Below, piece after piece: positions 35,841-44,829 of a stretch of 49,541 nt of DNA. Under the pieces are notes generated by a model that had not been told where the DNA came from, searched no databases, and worked only from the letters and a program-made list of their open reading frames with translations. The DNA comes from Bradyrhizobium sp. JYMT SZCCT0428 (GTDB lineage: Bacteria > Pseudomonadota > Alphaproteobacteria > Rhizobiales > Xanthobacteraceae). The stretch spans positions 1 to 49,541 of the forward strand of contig NZ_JAFCLS010000054.1 of NCBI RefSeq assembly GCF_018131075.1. The letters run 5' to 3'. Positions within the stretch are counted from its first letter, which is position 1, and every line of letters begins with the position of its first letter. The translations under genes and the position numbers were made by a program.

Positions 35841-36215
35841 GTGACACTCCCAGATACGGCGAAGCCCGCCACTGCAATTGCAGCGAACGGGCTTCGGGAT
35901 GATGATCGCTTCGCGGGCGAGATCGTAACAAGCATACCATCAATTAACGCGCAGGCGCAACAATCGTTCGCCCCAATACAGGCCATGCCGGTAATTACCG
36001 GCATCCGGCCCAGACCGTACGGCAAGCCCGCATGGCTGGTGTCGATCGATGACGTCTGCACCGAAGAGCCCATTCAGGATCGGAAACTGCGCCGCTACCG
36101 CCGGTTCTGCGCCGCTATCGAATGGAGATTCGGCGTCAACTTCGGCCCGATGCCGCAGTCCGCCTGGTCGGCCATCGTCGAGGCCGCGATTGCGGAAGGC
36201 GGTGCGTCATCATGA
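35841..36215 (+). CDS. Hypothetical protein of the integrated element
   Basis: A GTG at 35841, 3 nt after the AlpA stop, opens a 124-residue ORF whose stop overlaps the ATG of the Prim-Pol gene (ATGA), so it looks like part of the same transcript. The C-terminal half is the more protein-like part: PYGKPAWLVSIDDVCTEE and RRYRRFCAAIEWRFGVNFG. No family is recognised. A small accessory protein for replication is possible from context only. Confidence 0.6.
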   Translation: MTLPDTAKPATAIAANGLRDDDRFAGEIVTSIPSINAQAQQSFAPIQAMPVITGIRPRPYGKPAWLVSIDDVCTEEPIQDRKLRRYRRFCAAIEWRFGVNFGPMPQSAWSAIVEAAIAEGGASS

Positions 36216-38338
36216 GCGCCGATACGTCACGCATTCTCAGCATTGCGCAGGATTACATTGCGCAAGGTCTGGCTGTCATCCCGATCGACCATAAGCAAAA
36301 GGCGCCGAAAATTAAAGCATGGGAAAAACTAGAAATCACGGCGGATAATGCTGCTAGGTTTTTTAACGGCGCTGAGCAGAACATCGGCGTTCAACTGGGG
36401 GCCAGATCTAATGGCTTGGCCGACGTTGATCTCGACTGTGCCGAGGCCGTCAGACTGGCCCCCTACTTTTTACCGCCGACCGAGGCGGTGTTTGGTAGAG
36501 CCAGCAAGCCGTCATCCCATTATCTCTTCCTTATCGACGATGCACCCGAAAAGGCGACCGAGCAGCTCAAGGACGAAAACAAGCAAACCATCGTCGAGTT
36601 GCGCATGGGCGGAGGGACCGCAGCTGCACAGACGGTCTTCCCGGGTAGCACACATCCCAGCGGAGAAACGATCGAATGGGTAAAAAATGATGCCCCCGCC
36701 AAATCGGACTACGTAACGCTAAAGCGAGCGATCACGAAGATAGCGATCGGCGCGATTCTAATGCGGCAATGGCCAAAGGGTAGCGGCCACGAGGCAGCCC
36801 TCACCGTCGGCGGCTTTCTCGCGCGTTGCGGTTGGAGCCCCGTGGAAATCGGTGACTTCGTCGGTGTACTCACACGCGAAGCTGGCGACCAACCGACCGA
36901 GGATGACAACCGACGGACAGCAAGAGACGCCGCCCAGGCTCACGCCAACGGACAGCATTCATTCGGCTTTCCTAAGCTCACAGAAGACTGGGGCGAGAAA
37001 TCCGCCAAGGCCATCGCAAAGATCCTCGGATACAAGGGGGAGAAATCCGCGCACGTAACAGCTTCGACTGATGGTCCGGCATGGCGCGAGCGCCGAAGAG
37101 ACGGCTCGCCCCTTCCGACCATGTACAACGCGCGACTCGCCATAACCGCGCTGGGTGTTGAGTGTAGTCGCGATACCTTCCATAATAAGACGTTCTTTGG
37201 ATATAGCGGTGACGGCCTGCAACACGAGCTGAAGCAATTAGTCGGAGAGGTGACGGACGACGGCATAATAATGCTGCGCCAGATAATGTCGCAACGTTTG
37301 GGCGTCGACCTCGAAGACAAGGCAACCCGAGACGCGGTCAAGTCGTTAGCGCTCGAACATTGCTTCAATCCCGTGTGCGACATGCTCGACGAGGCGGAGA
37401 AGAACTACGACGGCGTCGCGCGCCTCGACCGGATGGCCGTCGACTATTTTAACTGCGACGACACGCCGCTCAATCGAGCCATCGTACGGAAGGCGATGAT
37501 CGCCGCAGTGCGTCGCGCGCGAAGTCCCGGCTGTAAGTTTGACACCATCATCGTTATGGAAAGTCCCGAGGGTTGGAACAAGTCAACGGCTTGGCGGGTA
37601 CTTGCTGGCGACGAGAACTTTTCCGACGAGAGTATCCTCGGGCGGAGTAGCCGCGAGGTGCAGGAACAACTCTCTGGAGTCTGGATACATGAAAACGCCG
37701 ACCTCGCGGGAATGCGCAAGGCCGAGGTGGAGCATGTGAAAGCCTTCGCCAGCCGTCAAGTTGACCGAGCGCGCCCCGCTTACGGGCACTATGTTCTCAG
37801 CCAACCAAGACACTCGATCGAAATTGCAACGACCAACAGCGACGACTATTTGCAATCGCAGGATGGCAACCGCCGATTTTGGCCACTGGCCGTGCGGAAG
37901 GCAATCGACCTCGATCTGCTGCGACGTGACCGCCTGCAATTGTGGGGGGAGGCTGCAAAATACGAATCCGAGGGTGAGAGCATCGCCCTCGATGAAGCGT
38001 TGTGGCCAAAGGCTCGCGACGAACAGGAAAAGAGACGCGCGACACACCCATGGGAGGACGTCCTCGCCGAAATTCCCGATCGCGTCGTGTTGGAATTGGA
38101 CACCACCGTACAGATCATCTACTGCGCGGACGGTCAGGAACGCGTGGCGAGCTCGGACCTGCTGACACACGTATTGGGTATCCCGCTGGGACAGCAGCTC
38201 AAGAAGCACAGCATGGAACTTGCTACCATCATGAAGCTCGCCGGTTGGGAGCGCGGCCCGGGGAACAATAAGGTCACCATCCGCGGCAAGCAGGTGCGGG
38301 GGTACTTCAGGTGGGTCGACGGGCGGGTGCTGCCTTAG
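36212..38338 (+). CDS. Prim-Pol/VirE-type replication protein
   Basis: From the ATG at 36212 the protein is 708 residues. Residues about 10-190 are an archaeo-eukaryotic-type bifunctional primase-polymerase with metal motif DVDLD (71-75) and SSHYLF (His about 105). A linker leads to a VirE/D5-like helicase domain with a Walker-A-like SPEGWNKST near 452 (N in place of the usual G before KST, as seen in VirE-type proteins), HENADLAGMRKAEVEHVK and NRRFWPL. Such proteins unwind and prime an origin on the element. The sequence just downstream is rich in GGTTGG motifs that may be that origin. Confidence 0.88.
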   Translation: MSADTSRILSIAQDYIAQGLAVIPIDHKQKAPKIKAWEKLEITADNAARFFNGAEQNIGVQLGARSNGLADVDLDCAEAVRLAPYFLPPTEAVFGRASKPSSHYLFLIDDAPEKATEQLKDENKQTIVELRMGGGTAAAQTVFPGSTHPSGETIEWVKNDAPAKSDYVTLKRAITKIAIGAILMRQWPKGSGHEAALTVGGFLARCGWSPVEIGDFVGVLTREAGDQPTEDDNRRTARDAAQAHANGQHSFGFPKLTEDWGEKSAKAIAKILGYKGEKSAHVTASTDGPAWRERRRDGSPLPTMYNARLAITALGVECSRDTFHNKTFFGYSGDGLQHELKQLVGEVTDDGIIMLRQIMSQRLGVDLEDKATRDAVKSLALEHCFNPVCDMLDEAEKNYDGVARLDRMAVDYFNCDDTPLNRAIVRKAMIAAVRRARSPGCKFDTIIVMESPEGWNKSTAWRVLAGDENFSDESILGRSSREVQEQLSGVWIHENADLAGMRKAEVEHVKAFASRQVDRARPAYGHYVLSQPRHSIEIATTNSDDYLQSQDGNRRFWPLAVRKAIDLDLLRRDRLQLWGEAAKYESEGESIALDEALWPKARDEQEKRRATHPWEDVLAEIPDRVVLELDTTVQIIYCADGQERVASSDLLTHVLGIPLGQQLKKHSMELATIMKLAGWERGPGNNKVTIRGKQVRGYFRWVDGRVLP

Positions 38339-38666
38339 CAATAACCAACCCAACCCAACCTGAGGCACGTGCGCCAAGTGCCCTATGATGGTGAGGGTGT
38401 GGGCACCCTGTGTTGTGGCGCAATTGCAAACACACGCCCAGCAAACTATGCCGATGGGTTGGTTAGGATGGTTAGATTGGTTGGTTTGCTGCGGCCGTAG
38501 GGTAACCGGCAAAACCAGCAGGTTGGCTTGGGTTGGCTAAAACCATCCCCCCGCCTTGTGGCCGCTTGAGGTGCCTTTGTGATCACGCGCAATTCATCGG
38601 GTCGTGTTTGCTTACAAATTGCCTGCCGTTTGGTATAAAATCACAAGCAATCAACGGATTGATCTG
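38339..38666. other. Non-coding region with GGTTGG/CCAACC array, candidate replication origin
   Basis: The 16-mer ccaacccaacccaacc at 38345-38360 pairs with ggttggcttgggttgg at 38521-38536 (15 of 16), about 175 bp apart; further GGTTGG copies lie at 38459 and 38479. One strand is therefore G/T-rich in clusters. Smaller dyads (ggcacgtgcgcc around 38374) lie between. The position directly after a primase-helicase gene suits an origin. No ORF is supported. Confidence 0.45.
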
Positions 38667-39143
38667 ATGCCCAGAGGTGGCAAGCGAGTTGGTGCTGGCA
38701 GAAAACGGGGGTCCAAGAACGTACGCTTGGCTGCCCGCGAAGAGGCCATGCGCGTTGCGGGCATCGAGCCTAAGGCATTTCTGCTTAAGGCGCTCGCACA
38801 TCAACACAAGATCATTCAAGAGGAAATCGCGAAGGACGAGCCGGACGCGGCTGCCATTGCAAAGGCGTACGCAGTTGGAGCTGAGTATGCTTCCCGAGCT
38901 GCGCCTTATTGCCATCCACGACTCGGACAACTCGATATAAGGGATCGCAGTATGGAGCGCGTATTACCAACGCAGATCACAATGACGGTCGCTGACGCGA
39001 TGGAAGCATACATGCGGATATTGAAGCGACCGCACGAACAGCTTTCTGCACCTACTGTAATTGAACATGATGCTGCAGAACTAGTTGGCCGCCGGACTAC
39101 GTCGGGGTCTGGCTCGATCGCAAAGCTCGCTACGAGGACATGA
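38667..39143 (+). CDS. Phage terminase small subunit-like protein
   Basis: The ATG at 38667 opens a 158-residue protein beginning MPRGGKRVGAGRKRGSKN, a start common in small terminase/packaging proteins, followed by helical sequence. Its stop overlaps the start of the large terminase gene (ATGA at 39140), the normal gene order for terS-terL. It probably recognises packaging DNA. The identification rests mostly on the N terminus and the neighbour. Confidence 0.75.
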   Translation: MPRGGKRVGAGRKRGSKNVRLAAREEAMRVAGIEPKAFLLKALAHQHKIIQEEIAKDEPDAAAIAKAYAVGAEYASRAAPYCHPRLGQLDIRDRSMERVLPTQITMTVADAMEAYMRILKRPHEQLSAPTVIEHDAAELVGRRTTSGSGSIAKLATRT

Positions 39144-40716
39144 TCAGCTCGCCCGCGCACATCGTAGGCGCAATCGAATATTACAGGACGCGCCCCGTCG
39201 AGTTTATCGAAGACTGGTGTCAGACGTTTGACCCACGCAATGCTGGCACGGACAAGCCGACGCGGTTACCGCTCATCCTGTTTCCTCGTCAGCGCGACTT
39301 CATCGAGTTCTTGTATGAATGTTTGAAAGGTGAAACCGGCGGGCTCGTTGAAAAGTCCCGAGACATGGGCGCAACGTGGCTTGGTGTATCCTTCAGTGTT
39401 TGGCTGTTTCTGTTCGTGCCAGGCGCAACGATCGGCTGGGGATCGCGCAAGGAAGCCCTCGTTGACCGCATTGGCGACATGAGTTCCATCTTCGAGAAGA
39501 TCAGGTTTCAATTGCGCTCTATTCCCCGGCAGTTTTGGCCGATCAAATTCAATGAAGGCAACATGTCGTTCATGCGTATATGGGCTGCTTCAGGCGAATC
39601 GATCACAGGGGAATCTGGAGATGACATCGGGCGCGGTGGTCGCACCTTGATTTACTTCAAGGACGAGTCGGCCCACTACGAACATCCTGAGTCCATTGAA
39701 GCGGCACTGGGCGACACCACCCGCGTGCAGATCGACGTCAGCAGCGTGAACGGTCTCGGCAACGTTTTCCACCGCAAGCGTGACGGCGGTGTGGAATGGG
39801 AGCCTGGCAAGCCAGCACTGCGCGGCAAGACCAACGTATTCATCATGGACTGGTCCGACCACCCCGACAAGTCACAGTCGTGGTACGACGAGCGCCGCCA
39901 CTTGGCCGTCGACGCTGGTCTGTTGCACGTGTTCGCTCAGGAAGTAGATCGAAACTATTCCGCCTCGGTCGAGGGCGTGGTGATCCCTGCCGAGTGGGTG
40001 CGGTCCGCGATAGACGCGCACGAGAAGCTGAACTGGGAGGAAGCGGACAATGACCCGTGCTACGCGGGACTGGACGTGGCCGACGGTGGCGGGGACAGAA
40101 ACGCACTTGCGATCCGCGAGGCGACTGTCCTGCGGTCCGTTGAGCAGTGGGGTGAGCGAGATACAGGCATTACAACTCGCCGTGCGCTCGACGGAGTTTC
40201 TTCTTATGGTCGAAAGCGTCGACGTGTCCGCCTTCAATACGACTCTGTCGGTGTAGGTGCTGGCGTGAAGGCAGAGGGCAATCGCCTGAACGACGACGAC
40301 TTGATGCCAAAGTTCGTCAACCTCGTTTCTTGGAACGCTGGAGCTGCGGTGCTCAACCCCGACGACCGCGTGATCGCGGACGACGACGAGTCTCCACTTA
40401 ACAAGGACTTCTATGGAAATTTGAAAGCGCAAGCGTGGTGGCAACTGCGTCTGCGCTTCGAGCGCACGCACCGTGCTGTCCGGGACGGCGTGAAATACGA
40501 CCGCGACGAACTGATTAGCCTGCCTTCCACGCTTCGCCTGCTCCGCCGCTCGAAAAAGAATTGAGCCAGCCGACCATGAGCAGGAATACCCGGATGAAGT
40601 TGATCATCGATAAGCACCCCGAGGGCACGCGCTCGCCGAACCTCGCTGACGCAGTTGTCATGTGCTTCTGGCCCGTGGACGAGCTGGCCTACGACTCGAG
40701 TTTTGAGTGGGTGTAG
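39140..40716 (+). pseudogene. Phage terminase large subunit, C-terminal frameshift
   Basis: The main frame gives 474 residues (to 40564): a Walker-A-like KSRDMGATWL, Walker B LIYFKDESAH, and the nuclease part with CYAGLDVADGGGDRNALAIRE and LQYDSVGVGAGVK. After the TGA at 40564 the next frame continues as LSQPTMSRNTRMKLIID, KHPEGTRSPNLADAVV and stops at 40716. Those are the normal final residues of this family (RSPNLADA), so the gene has a one-base shift near 40530-40560. It may be inactive, or sequence error or recoding may hide an intact protein. Confidence 0.8.
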
Positions 40717-41155
40717 CGGGAGCCAGAACGGCGGGTCCCGTCAACGGCGTTTTAAGACCTACGACTCTAATCGTACGCAAGCGCGCGGACGAACAAGTAA
40801 GGCTCCTCGGCGGCTACGGCAGCCCGTTTGGCCTCCGCTCGGGCCTGGCGCCCTTTTAAGGGCAACCTTCGGATTCTTCGCGCCAGTGGCGCCAGAAACC
40901 GGCATCCCGGCCCCGTCCAATTGGGGACGCCCCGGTGGCCGCCGCCCATCAAGGATCCCCTTGTCGGGGCGTCAGCGGCCTGCAGGTGCAATTTTTGGGG
41001 CTACCGCTGAAATTTACCACCGAGCCTCAAAGGCGTCCCAGCGGCGCCCGCGCCTGACAAAATTTTCACAAAAAATCGTTCATTTACAGTATGTTAGTCG
41101 GATTGTAACACGCCAACGCCGGTTGCCGTGTTGTACATTTTAGGATTATAGTCTC
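40717..41155. other. Intergenic region with hairpins and a dyad before the recombinase gene
   Basis: No gene is supported. Palindromes: 40850-40863 (gccctt-tt-aagggc) and 40880-40892 (gcgcc-agt-ggcgc). The last 80 bases are AT-rich, and 41104-41137 is an imperfect dyad (tgtaacacgccaac / gttgccgtgttgtaca) that could be a recombination or operator site for the following serine recombinase. A minus ORF at 40767-40991 has no recognisable relatives. Confidence 0.45.
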
Positions 41156-41833
41156 ATGACCAAAACTGCCATTGCGTACATCCGCGTTTCGACCGTGCGA
41201 CAGGGAAAATCGGGCCTTGGACTCGAGGCCCAGCAAGCGACGCTGGCCAGATTTGCCGAAGCCGAGGGCTACGACCTAGTCCAGACCTTCAAGGAGGTCG
41301 AGACCGGTAAAGGTGCGGATGCCCTCGATCGCCGACCGCAACTGGCGGCGGCGCTGAAAGCGGCAAAGAAGATCAAGGCGCCGATCATCGTTGCCAAGCT
41401 GGATCGGCTGAGCCGAGACGTCCATTTCATCAGCGGGCTGATGTCGCACAAGACGCCGTTCATCGCCGCAGAGTTGGGCGCCGATGCCGACCCGTTCATG
41501 TTGCATCTGTACGCCGCGCTGGCTGAAAAAGAACGGGCGATGATCTCCCGCCGCACTCGGGACGCGCTCGCTGCTAAAAAGGCTCAGGGCGTTAAACTGG
41601 GCGGACTCAACGCAAGGAGCATTGCGAACCGCGACGAGGCGATGGAACGCGCAGAGCAGTTGCGTCCGATCTTGACCGAACTCGCGGGCCGGTCCGCGCG
41701 AGCCACGGCGGCGGCGCTAAATCAGCGCAAGATAGCGACCCCAACCGGCGGGAAATGGCACGCCGCTACTGTAATACGCGTTCAAAAGCGAATTGGAGAA
41801 AAGCCTATGAATAGCATCAGTGCTAGCGAGTGA
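41156..41833 (+). CDS. Serine recombinase (resolvase/invertase family)
   Basis: The 225-residue protein starts IAYIRVSTVRQ with the nucleophile Ser12, followed by GLEAQQATL, LDRRPQL, KLDRLSRDVHFI (the conserved DRLSRD) and EKERAMISRRTRDAL. The C-terminal part (residues about 150-225) is a short DNA-binding region (ARATAAALNQRKIATPTGGKWHA). This is the resolvase/invertase catalytic fold with a small tail, often found on islands for site-specific rearrangement. An adjacent dyad at 41104-41137 may be its site. Confidence 0.9.
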   Translation: MTKTAIAYIRVSTVRQGKSGLGLEAQQATLARFAEAEGYDLVQTFKEVETGKGADALDRRPQLAAALKAAKKIKAPIIVAKLDRLSRDVHFISGLMSHKTPFIAAELGADADPFMLHLYAALAEKERAMISRRTRDALAAKKAQGVKLGGLNARSIANRDEAMERAEQLRPILTELAGRSARATAAALNQRKIATPTGGKWHAATVIRVQKRIGEKPMNSISASE

Positions 41834-42033
41834 AGCTCATCGGCCCGGACGGTTCAGGATGGGTTCGGTTCGAACACCGACATTGGGAAAACAGAAGGTG
41901 CTTTTTTGCTTGTAAACGCGGTAGATCGTCCCAGCGCAATCTATTTAGGCCGCCCCATTGGCGAGGAAACCGTAACGAACCATGTCCATGCGGGTCGGGA
42001 AGGAAATACAAGCGGTGTTGCGGCCTCAACTAG
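41830..42033 (+). CDS. Small SEC-C motif ORF
   Basis: A GTG overlapping the recombinase stop opens a 67-residue ORF ending EPCPCGSGRKYKRCCGLN, which matches the zinc-binding SEC-C motif (CxCxSGxxxxxCC). The upstream 45 residues are basic and not recognisable, and no strong ribosome site is seen. It may be a tiny zinc protein coupled to the recombinase or the tail of a lost larger gene whose start is in another frame. Confidence 0.45.
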   Translation: MKLIGPDGSGWVRFEHRHWENRRCFFACKRGRSSQRNLFRPPHWRGNRNEPCPCGSGRKYKRCCGLN

Positions 42034-42283
42034 CCTTAACCGATTGCCGAGAAATGGGTGCTTATACGAGATGCACGGTCATTGCGGATCCGGGAGTTAA
42101 GAAACGCACTCGACATACCGCACGCTTCGATAAACGCTCTCATGCAATATTTGAAGTGGAAGGAATTGGTGCAAAGACCGGTCGAGAGCTGGCAGCGCCC
42201 AATTCATTGACGGAAAAGGGGCACGACGCCTTAACAGAAATGGCGCGCCCCACGCCGCATAGTTCAGTTGCGGTCCCAAAGCA
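42034..42283. other. Gap between the accessory region and groEL
   Basis: No gene is supported; overlapping ORFs on both strands do not resemble known families. It is the boundary between the recombinase end of the accessory region and the chaperonin operon. I looked for a second copy of the tRNA-Ser-like att core here and did not find one. Confidence 0.45.
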
Positions 42284-42311
42284 AAAGGCCCAGCACTGCT
42301 GCCGGGCCTTT
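42284..42311 (-). terminator. Terminator of the groESL operon
   Basis: An 8-bp perfect stem (aaaggccc at 42284-42291 and gggccttt at 42304-42311) with a 12-nt loop lies 28 nt past the groEL stop. On the minus strand the stem ends in TTTT, a good intrinsic terminator. Confidence 0.75.
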
Positions 42312-42339
42312 CTTGTTGTTAAGCGTGGAACGGTTGGAA

Positions 42340-43992
42340 TCAGAAGTCCATACCGCCCATACCGCCCATGCCGCCGCCGCCCGGAGGCATGCCGCCAGCG
42401 CCTGCGTTCTTTTTCGGCACTTCGGCCACCATGGCTTCCGTGGTGATCAGCAGAGCCGCAACCGAAGCTGCGTTCTGGATCGCTACGCGAACCACCTTGG
42501 TCGGGTCAATGATGCCCTTCGAGATCAGGTTGACGTATTCGCCGGTCTGCGAGTCGAAGCCGTAGGCGTATTGATCCTTCTCGAGGATCTTGCCGACGAT
42601 GACCGAGCCGTCTTCGCCTGCGTTGATCGCGATCTGGCGAGCGGGCCAAGAAAGTGCCTTGCGGACGATCTCGACGCCGGTCTTCTGGTCGTCGTTCTTG
42701 GTGCGCAGCCCCTTCAGATGCTGGGAGGCGCGCAGCAGGGCGACGCCGCCACCCGGCACGATGCCTTCTTCAACCGCCGCGCGGGTTGCATGCATAGCAT
42801 CATCGACGCGATCCTTGCGCTCCTTCACTTCGGTTTCAGTCGCGCCGCCGACGCGGATCACCGCGACGCCGCCTGCGAGCTTGGCTAGACGCTCCTGCAA
42901 CTTCTCCCGGTCGTAGTCCGAGGTGGTTTCATCGATCTGCGCCTTGATCTGCTGAACGCGCGCCTCGATGTCGGCCTTCTTGCCAGCGCCGCTGACGATG
43001 GTGGTGTTTTCCTTGTCGATCATCACCTTCTTGGCGCGACCGAGCATGGCGAGCGTGACGTTCTCCATCTTGATGCCGAGATCTTCCGAGATCGCCTGAC
43101 CACCGGTCAGAACCGCGATGTCCTGCAGCATCGCCTTGCGGCGATCGCCGAAGCCCGGCGCCTTGACCGCGGCAACCTTGAGGCCGCCACGCAGACGGTT
43201 GACAACGAGGGTGGCGAGGGCTTCGCCTTCGACGTCTTCCGCGATAATCACGAGCGGCTTGCCGCTTTGCACCACGGCTTCCAATAGCGGAAGCAGTTCA
43301 TTCAACTGAGAAAGCTTCTTTTCGTTGATCAGGACGTAGGCGTCATCCATTTCAACGCGCATCTTGTCGGCGTTGGTGACGAAGTAGGGAGAGATGTAGC
43401 CGCGGTCGAACTGCATGCCCTCGACGACCTCAAGTTCGGTCTCGAGTGACTTGGCTTCCTCAACCGTGATGACGCCCTCATTGCCGACCTTCTTCATGGC
43501 GTCAGCCAGGAACTTGCCGATTTCAACGTCGCCATTGGACGAGATGGTTCCGACCTGTGCGATTTCCTCGTTCGAGGTGACCTTCTTGGAGTTCTTGACG
43601 AGGTCGGCAACGACGGCTTCCACCGCCAGATCGATACCGCGCTTCAGATCCATCGGATTCATGCCAGCGGCAACCGACTTCGCGCCTTCCCTAATGATGG
43701 CGGCGGCCAGCACGGTCGCGGTGGTGGTGCCGTCGCCGGCCGCGTCAGCGGACTTGGAAGCGACTTCGCGCACCATTTGCGCGCCCATGTTCTCGAACTT
43801 GTCGTCGAGCTCAATTTCTTTGGCGACGGTGACGCCGTCCTTGGTGATGCGGGGAGCGCCGAACGACTTATCGAGAACTACGTTGCGGCCCTTGGGGCCG
43901 AGCGTGACCTTTACCGCGTTGTTGAGAATGTCGACGCCGCGCAGCATCTTGTCCCGCGCCTCAACGCCGAACCTAACTTCTTTACTAGCCAT
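42340..43992 (-). CDS. groEL: Chaperonin GroEL
   Basis: The 550-residue protein is a full-length GroEL: MASKEVRFGVEARDKMLRGV, KVTLGPKGRNVVLDKSFGAP, ATP loop GDGTTTATVLA, GYISPYFVTN, and the C-terminal GGMGGMGGMDF tail of the flexible type. It forms the double-ring folding chamber with GroES. AAGGAA precedes the ATG and groES lies 34 nt upstream. Bradyrhizobium genomes usually hold several groESL operons; which copy this is cannot be told. Confidence 0.98.
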   Translation of the reverse strand: MASKEVRFGVEARDKMLRGVDILNNAVKVTLGPKGRNVVLDKSFGAPRITKDGVTVAKEIELDDKFENMGAQMVREVASKSADAAGDGTTTATVLAAAIIREGAKSVAAGMNPMDLKRGIDLAVEAVVADLVKNSKKVTSNEEIAQVGTISSNGDVEIGKFLADAMKKVGNEGVITVEEAKSLETELEVVEGMQFDRGYISPYFVTNADKMRVEMDDAYVLINEKKLSQLNELLPLLEAVVQSGKPLVIIAEDVEGEALATLVVNRLRGGLKVAAVKAPGFGDRRKAMLQDIAVLTGGQAISEDLGIKMENVTLAMLGRAKKVMIDKENTTIVSGAGKKADIEARVQQIKAQIDETTSDYDREKLQERLAKLAGGVAVIRVGGATETEVKERKDRVDDAMHATRAAVEEGIVPGGGVALLRASQHLKGLRTKNDDQKTGVEIVRKALSWPARQIAINAGEDGSVIVGKILEKDQYAYGFDSQTGEYVNLISKGIIDPTKVVRVAIQNAASVAALLITTEAMVAEVPKKNAGAGGMPPGGGGMGGMGGMDF

Positions 43993-44026
43993 GATGTGTT
44001 TCCTTGAAATGTTGTCGGATTGGCGC

Positions 44027-44344
44027 TTAAGCGGCCTTCTTCTTGGCAGAGGGAACGTCGGTAAGGACGCCCATGATGTCGCTTTCCTTCATGATCAGCA
44101 GCTCCTGGCCGTCGATCTTGACCTCGGTGCCGGACCACTTGCCGAACAGCACGCGGTCGCCGACCTTGAGGTCGATCGGAATCAACTTGCCAGCTTCGTC
44201 ACGGCCACCCGGGCCCACAGCGACGATTTCGCCCTGCGAGGGCTTTTCCTTGGCACTGTCCGGAATGATGATGCCACCTGCGGTCTTCTCTTCAGCATCG
44301 ATACGCTTGACCACAACGCGGTCGTGAAGCGGACGAAATTTCAT
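44027..44344 (-). CDS. groES: Co-chaperonin GroES
   Basis: The 105-residue protein begins MKFRPLHDRVVVKRIDAEEK and has the mobile-loop segment TAGGIIIPDSAKEKPSQG, typical of GroES. It caps the GroEL cavity. TAGGAGGAT lies just before the ATG at 44344. A CIRCE operator and a promoter lie directly upstream. Confidence 0.97.
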   Translation of the reverse strand: MKFRPLHDRVVVKRIDAEEKTAGGIIIPDSAKEKPSQGEIVAVGPGGRDEAGKLIPIDLKVGDRVLFGKWSGTEVKIDGQELLIMKESDIMGVLTDVPSAKKKAA

Positions 44345-44377
44345 GAGATCCTCCTAACTTGTTGATTTTATTTGGGG

Positions 44378-44404
44378 TTGGCAGTCGCAAGCTGCGAGTG
44401 CTAG
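44378..44404 (-). promoter_or_regulatory. CIRCE operator (HrcA binding site)
   Basis: The plus strand reads TTGGCAGTC, 9 nt (gcaagctgc), GAGTGCTAG, against the consensus TTAGCACTC-N9-GAGTGCTAA: 15 of 18 arm positions match with the exact 9-nt spacer. HrcA should repress groESL from here. Confidence 0.8.
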
Positions 44405-44410
44405 CAATGT

Positions 44411-44437
44411 TATAAGCCTGTATGAGCGAGATACAAG
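44411..44437 (-). promoter_or_regulatory. groESL promoter
   Basis: On the minus strand CTTG, 17 nt, CTTATA fits the alphaproteobacterial housekeeping promoter pattern CTTG-N17-CTATAT. Transcription from it would start within or next to the CIRCE inverted repeat. Confidence 0.6.
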
Positions 44438-44829
44438 CCTGTCCACCGAAAAGAGGTGTCGCTACCAGCCCGGACCACGTTGATCGATCACCAGCGAGAG
44501 CTGGGTCGATTTTACCAGACCGCAAGTTTCAGTAGACAGCCGAGTATCAATCGAGGGTCTGCCGCCGTTGATTCAACTCTCGTGGGTCCAGATCCATGGT
44601 CGGCCAAACCCGTCATTTGCCGCGGATCGCCGTAAGACACGCCTTTCGCCAGTCAAAAATCTGGAAATCTGTTTTTACCAGGGAGATGGGACGACAAGCG
44701 CCGCGAGCTCGGGATCACCGCCCTACGGGAGAGCTCAGACGGCTATTCAGGCGGCAAGGTGGGAAGGCTGGCGCTAGTTGAACGGCATGTGCCGGCGTGA
44801 CGGTTTTTTGGCGGAGCCGGGATCCCGAA
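44438..44829. other. Intergenic region without a supported gene
   Basis: No ORF here resembles a known family. The sequence contains inverted motifs such as gagctcggg/acgggagagctc near 44706-44736 but no clear element. It may hold old mobile-element debris. Confidence 0.4.

Noticed and set aside
40767..40991. 74-codon minus-strand ORF before the recombinase gene
   Set aside because: No family resemblance and it lies over palindromes; probably chance.
42034..42339. Right attachment site next to groEL
   Set aside because: No copy of the tRNA-Ser-like 15-mer or other tRNA end was found here, so the right boundary of the element stays undefined.
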